The notes beneath the pieces are model-generated. The model ran no database searches, was not told the origin of the DNA, and was given only the letters and a program-made list of their open reading frames with translations. The position numbers were made by a program, and so were the translations under genes. A stretch of 64,000 nucleotides of DNA from Methylotenera sp. GTDB taxonomy: Bacteria; Pseudomonadota; Gammaproteobacteria; Burkholderiales; Methylophilaceae. This document shows positions 46,070 through 54,338 of this stretch, in pieces. Every line of letters begins with the position of its first letter. Position 1 is the first letter of the stretch. The DNA lies in the NCBI GenBank assembly GCA_013141075.1, contig JABFRQ010000001.1:434001-498000 (forward strand), in the 5' to 3' direction.

Positions 46070-46681
46070 ATGAAACCGAAAAAGACAAACTCCGGCACTG
46101 ATTTTAGTTTTGACGCGAATTTAGCCTCAAAATTAAATGCAGAAGAGCCCACCAGCAAAACGCAACTTAAGGCCGAGGCTGACGCACAGCAAGCCCTAGG
46201 GGTGCGCCTCACCGAGCTACCTAAAGATAAACTACTAAAATTAGACCTGCCCGAGGCCGTGCTCACAGCAGTGCTAGATTCTAAAAAAATTACTGCCAAT
46301 GGCGCAATGCGCAGGCATAAGCAGTATTTAGGCAGATTGATGCGTGAAACCGATAACGCGCCAATTTTAGAGCAACTCGCCCGCTGGGATGGCAAACATA
46401 CCGCCGAAAATGCCTATTTTCACGGCCTAGAAAGCTGGCGTGACCGCATGATTGCAGATGCAAATGTATTGGCAGAGTATATTGCGCTTTATCCACTTAC
46501 GGATATTCAGCAACTACGCACTTTGGTACGCAACGCACAAAAAGAACTCGCAGCTGGCAAGCCACCAAAAAGCAGCCGTGAGATTTTTAAATTACTTCGT
46601 GAAGTAACACAAGCTTCGCAAGATAATAGTAATGCGGATGCAACTTACTCGCCTACGGATGAACTAGACCAAAACGTTTAG
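46070..46681 (+). CDS. yjgA: Ribosome biogenesis factor YjgA (DarP, DUF615)
   Basis: 203 residues. LPKDKLLKLDLPEAVLTAVLDSKKITANGAMRRHKQYLGRLMRETD and WRDRMIADA are typical of YjgA. It associates with the 50S subunit late in assembly. A TATAAT (46056-46061) ends 8 bases before the ATG and no ribosome site is seen, so the mRNA may be leaderless. Usually paired with pmbA, divergently, as here. Confidence 0.93.
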   Translation: MKPKKTNSGTDFSFDANLASKLNAEEPTSKTQLKAEADAQQALGVRLTELPKDKLLKLDLPEAVLTAVLDSKKITANGAMRRHKQYLGRLMRETDNAPILEQLARWDGKHTAENAYFHGLESWRDRMIADANVLAEYIALYPLTDIQQLRTLVRNAQKELAAGKPPKSSREIFKLLREVTQASQDNSNADATYSPTDELDQNV

Positions 46682-46712
46682 CTCGGTTTCCAAACGCATT
46701 AGGATTTTTTAA

Positions 46713-48104
46713 ATGAAATTTTTGTTTGGTTTATTGGCTTTACTCACACCTTCAGTCGCTTTTTCTGCCGAACATAGCGCAATACTTGACCTCACAAGCC
46801 ATTGGGTAGGCATCACATCCTTGGCTATATTTATTATTGCCTATTTATTTGTAATGGCAGAAGAGTTCATTCACCTGCGTAAATCTAAACCTGTTGTTTT
46901 AGCCGCAGGCATTATTTGGGCGCTGATTGCTTGGTATTATCAATCGCATGATATTCCGCATATGGTAGAAGCTGCATTTAGGCACAACTTACTTGAATAC
47001 GCCGAATTACTTTTATTTCTACTTGTCGCCATGACTTACATTAACACGATGGATGAGCGTCATGTATTTGAGGCCTTACGCACATGGTTAATACGTAAAG
47101 GTTTAGGCTATCGCGCTTTGTTTTGGACAACTGGTTTACTCGCATTTTTCATTTCCCCCATTGCCGACAACCTCACCACCGCATTGCTCATGGGCGCAGT
47201 GGTGTTAGCTGTAGGCGGTAGCAACAGAAAATTCGTATTGCTTGCGTGTATTAACCTCGTAGTCGCGGCCAATGCTGGCGGTACATTTAGCCCGTTTGGT
47301 GATATTACTACGCTGATGGTATGGCAAAAAAATATTATCGCAAGTAATGGCGCAGTCACTTTTGGCACTTTTTTTAGCTTATTTTTACCCGCATTAGTTA
47401 ATTGGCTAGTACCCGCTATTATCATGAGTTTTGCTGTGCCTAATGAAAAACCCAAAGGCAATAGCAATCAACTGCCTATGCGCCGTGGCGGCTTGGTGAT
47501 TATTATTTTATTTTTAGTCACCATTGCCATGGCGGTGATGGCACACAGCGCATTAGGCTTACCACCTGTGTTAGGCATGATGACAGGCTTAGCGCTATTG
47601 CAACTTTACGCATTTACACTCAAAAAAAGAGGCGAGCAAACGCACTTAGCTGGCAGCCCGATTCCATACGACATTTACAGCAAAGTCGCGCGTGCGGAGT
47701 GGGATACGCTTTTCTTCTTTTACGGCGTCATTATTTGCGTGGGCGGTTTAGGCTTTTTGGGCTACTTAACGTTGGTTTCACATACCATTTATGGCGGTTG
47801 GGGCGCAACCAACGCGAACATTGCCATTGGCATTATCTCTGCGGTGGTAGATAACATTCCCGTGATGTTTGCCGTACTCAGCATGATGCCCGATATGTCT
47901 ACTGGGCAATGGATGCTAGTCACTTTAACGGCAGGCGTTGGCGGCTCGTTACTCTCTATCGGCTCAGCTGCTGGTGTAGCTTTAATGGGGCAAGCGCATG
48001 GTAGCTACACCTTTTTTGGGCATTTAAAATGGACACCAGTGATTGCGCTGGGCTATGCGGCAAGTATTGCTACTCACATGTTTTTAAACCATGCGATGTT
48101 TTAA
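46713..48104 (+). CDS. nhaD: NhaD-type Na+/H+ antiporter
   Basis: 463 residues. An N-terminal signal-like segment (to about 18, VAFSA) and about 11-13 membrane segments. FFISPIADNLTTALLMGAVVLA and VVAANAGGTFSPFGDITTLMVWQ are NhaD signatures, with GIISAVVDNIPVMFAVLSMMP. It exchanges sodium for protons. Single gene by spacing. Confidence 0.93.
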   Translation: MKFLFGLLALLTPSVAFSAEHSAILDLTSHWVGITSLAIFIIAYLFVMAEEFIHLRKSKPVVLAAGIIWALIAWYYQSHDIPHMVEAAFRHNLLEYAELLLFLLVAMTYINTMDERHVFEALRTWLIRKGLGYRALFWTTGLLAFFISPIADNLTTALLMGAVVLAVGGSNRKFVLLACINLVVAANAGGTFSPFGDITTLMVWQKNIIASNGAVTFGTFFSLFLPALVNWLVPAIIMSFAVPNEKPKGNSNQLPMRRGGLVIIILFLVTIAMAVMAHSALGLPPVLGMMTGLALLQLYAFTLKKRGEQTHLAGSPIPYDIYSKVARAEWDTLFFFYGVIICVGGLGFLGYLTLVSHTIYGGWGATNANIAIGIISAVVDNIPVMFAVLSMMPDMSTGQWMLVTLTAGVGGSLLSIGSAAGVALMGQAHGSYTFFGHLKWTPVIALGYAASIATHMFLNHAMF

Positions 48105-48110
48105 GGGCAA

Positions 48111-48240
48111 TGTTTTACAGCGGTAGCCATTCTGTAAAAATCGGCCTAGTTTCCATCTGCGACCGCACTAGCCAAGGCTTGTATAAAGACAACAACACCC
48201 CCCAATCTGAGAGAGTAGCTTAACAGCGTCATCATCAATA
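48111..48240 (+). pseudogene. Truncated second copy of the mog 5' end
   Basis: 48134-48239 matches the start of mog (49168-49264): the translation VKIGLVSICDRTSQGLYKDNNTP... stands against IKIGLVSISDRASQGVYEDKGIP..., and the DNA CTTAACAGCG with CATCATCA/CATTATCA near the end. It is out of frame after TPQSERVA and stops. It starts 6 bases after nhaD and lies on the far side of the PDZ gene from intact mog. Confidence 0.75.
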
Positions 48241-48256
48241 CTTACTCGAAAAATAG

Positions 48257-49084
48257 CTATTTTCTTACGTTTAGCGCCACCGTAGTTTTCACCACTTCAT
48301 TACCGCGCTGCACCTCAACTGGCACTGTTTGCCCTGCATAGCGCTTTACTGCGGCAAATAAATCATCGGGGGTTTCTAGCACTTGCTCACCTATTTTAAG
48401 TAAGTTATCGCCTTTTACAATACGGGCTTGTGCGGCGGGTGATTCTTTAATAACGGCAATAATGGTTAAGCCTTTCACCTCTTCAGCCAGCGCAACGCCA
48501 TTACTTGTTGCAGGAATCAGCTTAATAATATGCACGCCGAGTAATGGTGTAGGCAACTTTGCCCAATAAGTAGCGTAATGAATGGTTTGCGGAGTTTGTA
48601 CCGCGCTTTTGTTGGCGTCATCAGCGGCTTTTTCACCTGCTTTATCACCATCTAATCTTACAATATTGGTTTTAATGGGCGTATTTTTGTTGTATACCAG
48701 CACTGTATCGGCCCTCAAGTCTTTGCCATGTTGCAGTGCTAAGTCATCTGCAACACTGGTAGAGATAAATGTAGACGAACCCATCATGTCATAGCCATTT
48801 TCTAGCATACGCGTGTTGTCTTCTTCTTGATTTTTGCGACGTTCTAATTGAGTTTCAGGGCTTGAGCTGAGTGATTGTAGCTGGCTACCATTTTGTGCCA
48901 CATATTTTTCGGCATATAAATTCGCCTGTGTAGCGGCATTTTCAGCTGAATGCGCTTGGCTAGTAAAGAATGCTGCTGCCAACCCCAGCAAGCTTAATAA
49001 CATAAAACTGCTGGTCATTACTGGCTTTTTCGCCGTGACTTGCAAGGAAGGCTGATGGTTTAATTGGTAAATATTTTTCGGCAT
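48257..49084 (-). CDS. Exported PDZ-domain protein
   Basis: 275 residues. A membrane segment (about 22-46, FMLLSLLGLAAAFFTSQAHS) is followed by a charged linker and the stretch GYDMMGSSTFISTSVADDLALQHGKDLRADTVLVYN, which looks like a small repeated sensor-type domain. A C-terminal PDZ domain (about 190-275) has IAVIKESPAAQARIVKGDNLLKIGEQVLETPDDLFAAV. No protease domain. It sits between a broken and an intact mog. Confidence 0.75.
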   Translation of the reverse strand: MPKNIYQLNHQPSLQVTAKKPVMTSSFMLLSLLGLAAAFFTSQAHSAENAATQANLYAEKYVAQNGSQLQSLSSSPETQLERRKNQEEDNTRMLENGYDMMGSSTFISTSVADDLALQHGKDLRADTVLVYNKNTPIKTNIVRLDGDKAGEKAADDANKSAVQTPQTIHYATYWAKLPTPLLGVHIIKLIPATSNGVALAEEVKGLTIIAVIKESPAAQARIVKGDNLLKIGEQVLETPDDLFAAVKRYAGQTVPVEVQRGNEVVKTTVALNVRK

Positions 49085-49146
49085 AAAAAGTCCTTTATTA
49101 TGGGTAATGTTATGATTGCGCCTTAAGCATTACTAATGACACAAGA

Positions 49147-49737
49147 ATGACAAAAGAATTCATTAAAATTGGTTTAGTTTCAATTAGTGACCGCGCCAGC
49201 CAAGGCGTATATGAAGATAAAGGTATTCCAAGCCTGCGCGAATGGCTTAACAGCGCCATTATCACGCCCATTCAATTTGAAACGCACCTCATTGCAGATG
49301 AGCAAGACGAGATTGAAGCCACGCTAAAAGATTTAGTAGATGCACAAGGCTGCCATTTAATACTCACCACAGGCGGCACAGGGCCAGCGTTGCGCGATGT
49401 TACGCCTGAAGCCACACTAGCTGTGGCAGACAAAACCATGCCAGGTTTCGGTGAGCAAATGCGGCAAATAAGTTTAAACTTTGTGCCTACTGCAATTTTG
49501 TCGCGCCAAGTGGCGGTTATCCGCAAACAATGCTTAATTATCAATTTACCAGGTCAGCCAAAAGCCATTGCGCAAACTTTAGAAGGCTTAAAAGATGCCA
49601 CTGGCGCGCAGCAAGTGCATGGCATATTTGCCGCAGTGCCTTATTGTTTAGATTTATTAGCCACGCCAGAAAAACCGATGCCTTACATTGAGACCAACGA
49701 AGCCATTGTTAAAGCATTCAGACCTAAAAATCGTTAA
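49147..49737 (+). CDS. mog: Molybdopterin adenylyltransferase
   Basis: 196 residues. IGLVSISDRASQGVYED at the start, LILTTGGTGPALRDVTPEAT (the MPT-binding TGGTG loop) and INLPGQPKAIAQTLEGL are MogA signatures. It adenylates molybdopterin before molybdenum insertion. It begins the run mog-vanZ-thiL-pgpA-cinA. Confidence 0.95.
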   Translation: MTKEFIKIGLVSISDRASQGVYEDKGIPSLREWLNSAIITPIQFETHLIADEQDEIEATLKDLVDAQGCHLILTTGGTGPALRDVTPEATLAVADKTMPGFGEQMRQISLNFVPTAILSRQVAVIRKQCLIINLPGQPKAIAQTLEGLKDATGAQQVHGIFAAVPYCLDLLATPEKPMPYIETNEAIVKAFRPKNR

Positions 49738-49754
49738 ACCCTATATAAGTAATT

Positions 49755-50123
49755 ATGCATAAACTAGTTCAACTAATTCTACGCGCGATGCCCACACTTT
49801 TTTGGGTGGCGATGTTGGTCGTCACCTATTTGCTGCTTGCTAACTTAGCGCCGCCGAACATCAAGGTGGAATATGTTGATAAATTAGAACACGCCTTTGT
49901 TTTTATGGGACTAACATGCATGGCCTTAATTGCTTGGCCGCAACGAAAACGCCTTGTTTTTATTGGCTTGACGATATTTGGTGGGGCGATGGAGCTTGCG
50001 CAACAAGCTTTTGCTTCGTATAGGCAAGCCACATGGGGCGACTGGGCAGCAGATATTGCCGGTATTTTAATTGCGCTTATTATTTATATTATCGTAATGA
50101 AACAGCGCTCAAAGCTTGATTAA
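49755..50123 (+). CDS. VanZ-like membrane protein
   Basis: 122 residues, four membrane segments (about 10-30, 45-60, 65-80, 95-118). KVEYVDKLEHAFVFMGLTCMAL and ELAQQAFASYRQATWGDWAADIAGILIAL fit VanZ family. Function unclear. It is 17 bases after mog. Confidence 0.85.
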   Translation: MHKLVQLILRAMPTLFWVAMLVVTYLLLANLAPPNIKVEYVDKLEHAFVFMGLTCMALIAWPQRKRLVFIGLTIFGGAMELAQQAFASYRQATWGDWAADIAGILIALIIYIIVMKQRSKLD

Positions 50124-50138
50124 ATTTTTGCAAACTTT

Positions 50139-51092
50139 ATGACGCCAGAATTTAATCTCATTAAAAATCACTTTACTCGCCCCACACGCCACACCAACTT
50201 AGGCGTGGGCGATGATGCAGCTTTAATTTCCATTTCAAATGGCATGGAGCTAGCAATTTCGGCAGATATGCTGGTAGCGGGCACTCACTTTTTTGCGGAT
50301 TGCGATGCGCAACAATTAGGCTGGAAATCGCTCGCCGTAAACATTTCGGACATGGCCGCAATGGGCGCAAATGCTAAATGGGCAACATTGGCAATTGCTT
50401 TGCCTGAAGTCAACGAACCATGGCTTGCTGAATTTTCACGCGGCTTTTTTGCCTGTGCAGATGCGTTTAATGTGGATTTAATCGGCGGCGACACCACGCG
50501 CGGGCCACTGACCATTAGCGTGCAAATCATGGGTGAAGTGCCAATTGGCCAAGCCATTAAACGTAGCGGTGCACAGCTTGGCGATGATATTTGGGTGTCT
50601 GGCAAACTAGGCAGCGCAGCGCTTGGCTTAGCGCACTTGCAAGGCAAAATAGAGCTTGAAAACGATGCTCTGCGAGCCAGCATTCATGCGCTTCACAGCC
50701 CTGCTCCACGAGCCACGCTGGGATTGGCTCTCAGAGGCATTGCCACAAGCTGCATTGATATTTCTGATGGATTATTAGCTGATTTAGGCCACGTTCTAAA
50801 AGCCTCAAACTTAGGCGCAACGCTGGATTTAGAAAAAATACCGTGTATAGATTTACTAAAAAACAGTTTAGAAAATCCACAATTTCAGGCTTTTATTTTG
50901 GCTGGTGGCGATGATTATGAATTATGTTTTACCGCGCCAACTTCAAAACGTGAAACGATAAATCTACTAAGTAAGCAACTGAACATACCAATTACATGCA
51001 TCGCCAGCACCCGCATGGATACTGGCTTGCAGGCCTGTTATAAAAACAATAAAATTACGCTTTTAAAGCCAGGCTTTGATCATTTTGCGTAA
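50139..51092 (+). CDS. thiL: Thiamine-monophosphate kinase
   Basis: 317 residues. GVGDDAALI, GWKSLAVNISDMAAMGA, DLIGGDTTRGP, CIDISDGLLADLGHVLKAS and LAGGDDYELCFTAP are all ThiL motifs. It phosphorylates thiamine monophosphate to the diphosphate. Two CTGCGAGCC-type repeats are part of the coding sequence: the forward one codes for A-L-R-A-S-I-H-A (177-184) and the reverse one for A289-S-T-R-M-D-T-G-L-Q-A-C300. Length is normal. Confidence 0.96.
   Translation: MTPEFNLIKNHFTRPTRHTNLGVGDDAALISISNGMELAISADMLVAGTHFFADCDAQQLGWKSLAVNISDMAAMGANAKWATLAIALPEVNEPWLAEFSRGFFACADAFNVDLIGGDTTRGPLTISVQIMGEVPIGQAIKRSGAQLGDDIWVSGKLGSAALGLAHLQGKIELENDALRASIHALHSPAPRATLGLALRGIATSCIDISDGLLADLGHVLKASNLGATLDLEKIPCIDLLKNSLENPQFQAFILAGGDDYELCFTAPTSKRETINLLSKQLNIPITCIASTRMDTGLQACYKNNKITLLKPGFDHFA
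50665..50689. repeat. CTGCGAGCC-family repeat inside thiL (forward copy)
   Basis: ATGCTCTGCGAGCCAGCATTCATGCG-type sequence matches copy A (3168 onward) at about 21 of 25 positions. It is read as ALRASIHA, in the same frame as the phrB forward copy (ALQANIHA). A possible reverse arm is at 50726-50742. Confidence 0.65.
51002..51037. repeat. CTGCGAGCC-family repeat inside thiL (reverse copy)
   Basis: Matches intergenic copy D (26376-26411) at 34 of 36 positions. It is read as A-S-T-R-M-D-T-G-L-Q-A, near the C terminus. Confidence 0.85.
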
Positions 51093-51127
51093 ACTTTCTC
51101 CCACCATCATTCTTTATTAAAATCACT

Positions 51128-51619
51128 TTGATTACTCAACCCAACTTCAAATTTTTAATCGCCCACCCTGCTCACTTTTTTGGTCTAGGGTTTGGCAGCG
51201 GGCTAGCGCCAAAGGCGCCTGGAACATTTGGCACTTTGGTTGGTTTTCCGCTGTTTTGGTTAATTGCACATTATTCATTTAGCACGCAGCTAATTATCAT
51301 TGCGGCACTATTTATCATCGGCATTTATATTTGCGATATTACGGGCAAGGCACTAGGCGTGTCCGACCACGGCGGCATTGTATGGGATGAAATTGTCGCA
51401 ATGATGTTGGTGCTGGCGTTCACACCACTCGACTGGATATTGTGGCCAGCAGCATTTTTGTTATTTAGATTATTTGATATTTGGAAGCCATTTCCTATCA
51501 GCTATTTTGATGCAAAACTCAAAAATGGCTTTGGTGTGATGTTTGACGATTTGCTCGCCGCCATATTTGCTATCGCCTGCCTATTACCACTAGAAGCATG
51601 GATCATCTCTCAGCGTTAG
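51128..51619 (+). CDS. pgpA: Phosphatidylglycerophosphatase A
   Basis: 163 residues from a TTG start. HPAHFFGLGFGSGLAPKAPGTFGTL, DHGGIVWDEIVAMMLVL and LFRLFDIWKPFPISYFD are PgpA signatures, with several membrane segments. It makes phosphatidylglycerol at the inner membrane. No ATG precedes the conserved N terminus. It overlaps cinA by 22 bases. Confidence 0.94.
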   Translation: MITQPNFKFLIAHPAHFFGLGFGSGLAPKAPGTFGTLVGFPLFWLIAHYSFSTQLIIIAALFIIGIYICDITGKALGVSDHGGIVWDEIVAMMLVLAFTPLDWILWPAAFLLFRLFDIWKPFPISYFDAKLKNGFGVMFDDLLAAIFAIACLLPLEAWIISQR

Positions 51620-52107
51620 CCGAAGGACTAGGCGCAGCCCTTAAGGCACGTGGTTATATGCTAGCCTTAGCAGAGTCTTGCACGGGCGGCATGGTGGCAG
51701 AAGCCGTGACTAGCGTGGCGGGTAGCTCGGCTTGGTTTGACCGTGGATTTGTGACCTATAGCAATGCCGCAAAAATTGAAATGCTGGGTGTATCGCCGCA
51801 AACACTAGAAAAATTTGGTGCGGTGAGCGAAGAAGTTGCCGCTGAAATGGCTTCAGGTTGCTTAAAATCAGATGCGCTTAAAAATAGTCATGCGCAAATC
51901 GCTGGCAGCATTACAGGGATCGCTGGGCCCGATGGTGGCACAACAGAAAAACCCGTCGGCACGGTATGTTTTGCTTGGGCGAAATTGAACATGCCAACAT
52001 TAACGACGACTCAAACATTTGCGGGAAACCGCCAAGAAATCCGTCAACAAGCCACGGCCTTTATGTTGGCAAGGCTTATTGACAGATTAAATGACTTGAA
52101 AATCTAA
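51598..52107 (+). CDS. pncC: Nicotinamide-nucleotide amidohydrolase (CinA C-terminal type)
   Basis: 169 residues. LALAESCTGGMVAEAVTSVAGSSAWFDRGFVTYSNAAK and GITGIAGPDGGTTEKPVGTVCFAW are signatures of PncC/CinA C-terminal domain. It recycles nicotinamide mononucleotide. Coupled with pgpA by overlap; ends the operon. Confidence 0.95.
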   Translation: MDHLSALAEGLGAALKARGYMLALAESCTGGMVAEAVTSVAGSSAWFDRGFVTYSNAAKIEMLGVSPQTLEKFGAVSEEVAAEMASGCLKSDALKNSHAQIAGSITGIAGPDGGTTEKPVGTVCFAWAKLNMPTLTTTQTFAGNRQEIRQQATAFMLARLIDRLNDLKI

Positions 52108-52122
52108 ATCTTTTTAGTGCAA

Positions 52123-52521
52123 TTAGTGCCTGTCGCCATGGTCACGACCATGTCCGCCACGGCCTTCATTACCGCGTCCCCAGCCATTATTCCCACGATT
52201 TTCGTGTCCCCAGCCGCCGTGATGTCCGCGGTTATATCCGCTATTATATCCACGGTGACCGCCATAATTTTGGTAACCAAATGAAATCACCGCTGGCGCA
52301 GCGTAATAAGCGCGCGGCGCAGGTCTGTAATACACTGGTTCGCTATAATAAATGGGCTGGCTGTAATAAACCGTAGGCGGTGGCGCGTAGCCGTAGCCAC
52401 CCACATTAATGCCTAAACTAAATGAATCGCGAGCATAAGCGCTAGAGGCTGATGCGGCAACAATGGCCAATGCTGCAACTGTTGAACTTAAAATCTTCAT
52501 AGAAATTTTCATGGTTTTCAT
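52123..52521 (-). CDS. Secreted Gly/Tyr/His-rich protein
   Basis: 132 residues. Signal peptide (about 1-30, ending SSAYA), then a Tyr/Pro-rich stretch (YAPPPTVYYSQPIYYSEPVYYRPAPRAYYAAP) and a C terminus of Gly/His/Asn/Arg repeats (GGHRGYNSGYNRGHHGGWGHENRGNNGWGRG). Low complexity; no named family. Possibly outer-surface or metal-binding by its His content. Convergent with cinA, divergent from recA. Confidence 0.75.
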   Translation of the reverse strand: MKTMKISMKILSSTVAALAIVAASASSAYARDSFSLGINVGGYGYAPPPTVYYSQPIYYSEPVYYRPAPRAYYAAPAVISFGYQNYGGHRGYNSGYNRGHHGGWGHENRGNNGWGRGNEGRGGHGRDHGDRH

Positions 52522-52728
52522 CCTTGTAAAAAAATTATCCCCTGCTTCAAAAACGCACTAACTTCATTATGGTTGACAGCCTAATACCACGGCTTTGCCA
52601 AGCTAATTATTCTCAACAATTTAATCTAAACATAAACCAATAAGCACCTTACGTTAAACCTTGATTTATGGAATAATTACACGCTTATAAAAGTAGTAAA
52701 ATTTCTGAAAATACAAAGGCAAATCAGC

Positions 52729-53757
52729 ATGGATGACAATAAAAGCAAAGCACTAGCCGCCGCACTTGCGCAGATTGAAAAGCAGTTTGGCAAAGGTTCT
52801 ATCATGCGCATGGGCGATGGCAGCATTGGCGAAGATATTCAATCAGTTTCAACTGGTTCGCTTGGGCTTGATATTGCACTTGGCATCGGTGGTTTACCGC
52901 GTGGTCGTGTGGTAGAGATTTACGGCCCTGAATCTTCAGGTAAAACAACGCTTACGCTTTCTGTTATTGCGCAAATGCAAAAAATGGGCGGCACCGCCGC
53001 TTTTATTGATGCCGAGCACGCGCTAGACCCGCAATATGCCGCAAAATTAGGCGTCAATGTGCCAGATTTATTGATTTCTCAACCTGATACTGGCGAGCAA
53101 GCGCTTGAAATTGTAGATATGCTTGTACGTTCAGGTTCTGTAGATATTGTGGTGATTGACTCGGTGGCTGCTTTAACGCCACGCGCTGAAATTGAAGGTG
53201 AAATGGGCGATTCACACATGGGCTTGCAAGCCCGTTTAATGAGCCAAGCATTGCGTAAGCTTACTGGCAACATCAAACGCACCAACACTTTGGTGATTTT
53301 CATTAACCAAATTCGTATGAAAATTGGCGTGATGTTTGGTAGCCCAGAAACGACCACTGGCGGTAACGCACTTAAATTTTATGCTTCTGTGCGCTTAGAT
53401 ATTCGCCGCACTGGCGCGATTAAAAAAGGTGACGAAGTCATCGGCTCTGAAACACGCGTAAAAGTGATTAAAAACAAAGTCGCGCCACCGTTTAAACAAG
53501 CTGAGTTTGATATTCTGTATGGCGAAGGCATCTCGCGTGAAGGTGAAATTATTGAGCTTGGTGTGAATGCTAAATTTGTAGAAAAAGCAGGCGCTTGGTA
53601 TAGCTACAATGGCGAAAAAATTGGCCAAGGTAAAGATAACTCACGCGATTACTTAAAAGCACACCCTGCAATTGCCAACGAAATTGACGCAAAAATCCGC
53701 GCCAATATGAAAGCGCTTGCAGAAGCCATGCCAGCAGTACGCGCGGAAGAAGATTAA
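52729..53757 (+). CDS. recA: Recombinase RecA
   Basis: 342 residues, full length. Walker [11 protein letters not shown] (67-76), [52 protein letters not shown] and [15 protein letters not shown] are present. It promotes strand exchange and LexA-type cleavage. I see no CTGT-N8-ACAG LexA box in the 200 bases upstream. recX follows after a partial dispersed repeat (53766-53794). Confidence 0.98.
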   Translation: MDDNKSKALAAALAQIEKQFGKGSIMRMGDGSIGEDIQSVSTGSLGLDIALGIGGLPRGRVVEIYGPESSGKTTLTLSVIAQMQKMGGTAAFIDAEHALDPQYAAKLGVNVPDLLISQPDTGEQALEIVDMLVRSGSVDIVVIDSVAALTPRAEIEGEMGDSHMGLQARLMSQALRKLTGNIKRTNTLVIFINQIRMKIGVMFGSPETTTGGNALKFYASVRLDIRRTGAIKKGDEVIGSETRVKVIKNKVAPPFKQAEFDILYGEGISREGEIIELGVNAKFVEKAGAWYSYNGEKIGQGKDNSRDYLKAHPAIANEIDAKIRANMKALAEAMPAVRAEED

Positions 53758-53765
53758 AAAAATCT

Positions 53766-53794
53766 GTCGTTGCGAGCGAAGCGCGGCAATCTTA
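53766..53794. repeat. Single arm of the TTGCGAGCG repeat between recA and recX
   Basis: Matches 41471-41499 at 25 of 29 positions. It lies 10 bases before the recX start. Confidence 0.6.
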
Positions 53795-53804
53795 AACTAT
53801 TGAA

Positions 53805-54293
53805 TTGAGGTCAAAAATCGACTTTCAGCCTAAAAGTTTACGCCAACGTGCGTTAGATTACCTTGGCAAGCGCGAGTATTCATACTTTGAACTCGCGCAA
53901 AAGCTTAAACCTTACGCTGAAGAAACTGATGAAAACCCTGCAACTGAGCAGATTGCAGCAATATTAGATGATTTTAAAACGCGTGGTTGGTTGTCAGACG
54001 CGCGCTTTACTGAGATGTTAGTACATGCGCGTAAAACCAAATTTGGCAGCGCGAAAGTCGCCAATGAGTTACGCGAAAAAGGCGTGGCAGATGACTTAAT
54101 CGCAAACGCAGTGGCGGCAGTTAAACTAACCGAGCTAGAAAACGCGCGCGGAATATGCCGCAAAAAATATAAGGCTAGTCCAACAAGCCGCGAAGATTGG
54201 GCAAAGCAAGCACGATTTTTACAAAGCCGCGGCTTTGGTTTTGATGTAATTAAAAAAGTATTAAATAGCACCAATGATGAAGATAACTTGTAG
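53805..54293 (+). CDS. recX: Regulatory protein RecX
   Basis: 162 residues from a TTG start (53805). LRQRALDYLGKREYSYFELAQKLKPY and GWLSDARFTEMLVHARKTKFGSAKVANELREKGVADDLI are the three-helix repeats of RecX. It binds and restrains RecA filaments. It follows recA by 47 bases. An ATG start is not available near this position, and the repeat arm lies directly upstream. Confidence 0.92.
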   Translation: MRSKIDFQPKSLRQRALDYLGKREYSYFELAQKLKPYAEETDENPATEQIAAILDDFKTRGWLSDARFTEMLVHARKTKFGSAKVANELREKGVADDLIANAVAAVKLTELENARGICRKKYKASPTSREDWAKQARFLQSRGFGFDVIKKVLNSTNDEDNL

Positions 54294-54338
54294 AAATGCA
54301 TTAAATGCGTTTCTACAAAAAACATAATAACTGAAACT

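Noticed and set aside
49147..49737. MoaB instead of Mog
   Set aside because: The length (196 residues) and the SDRASQG start favour Mog.
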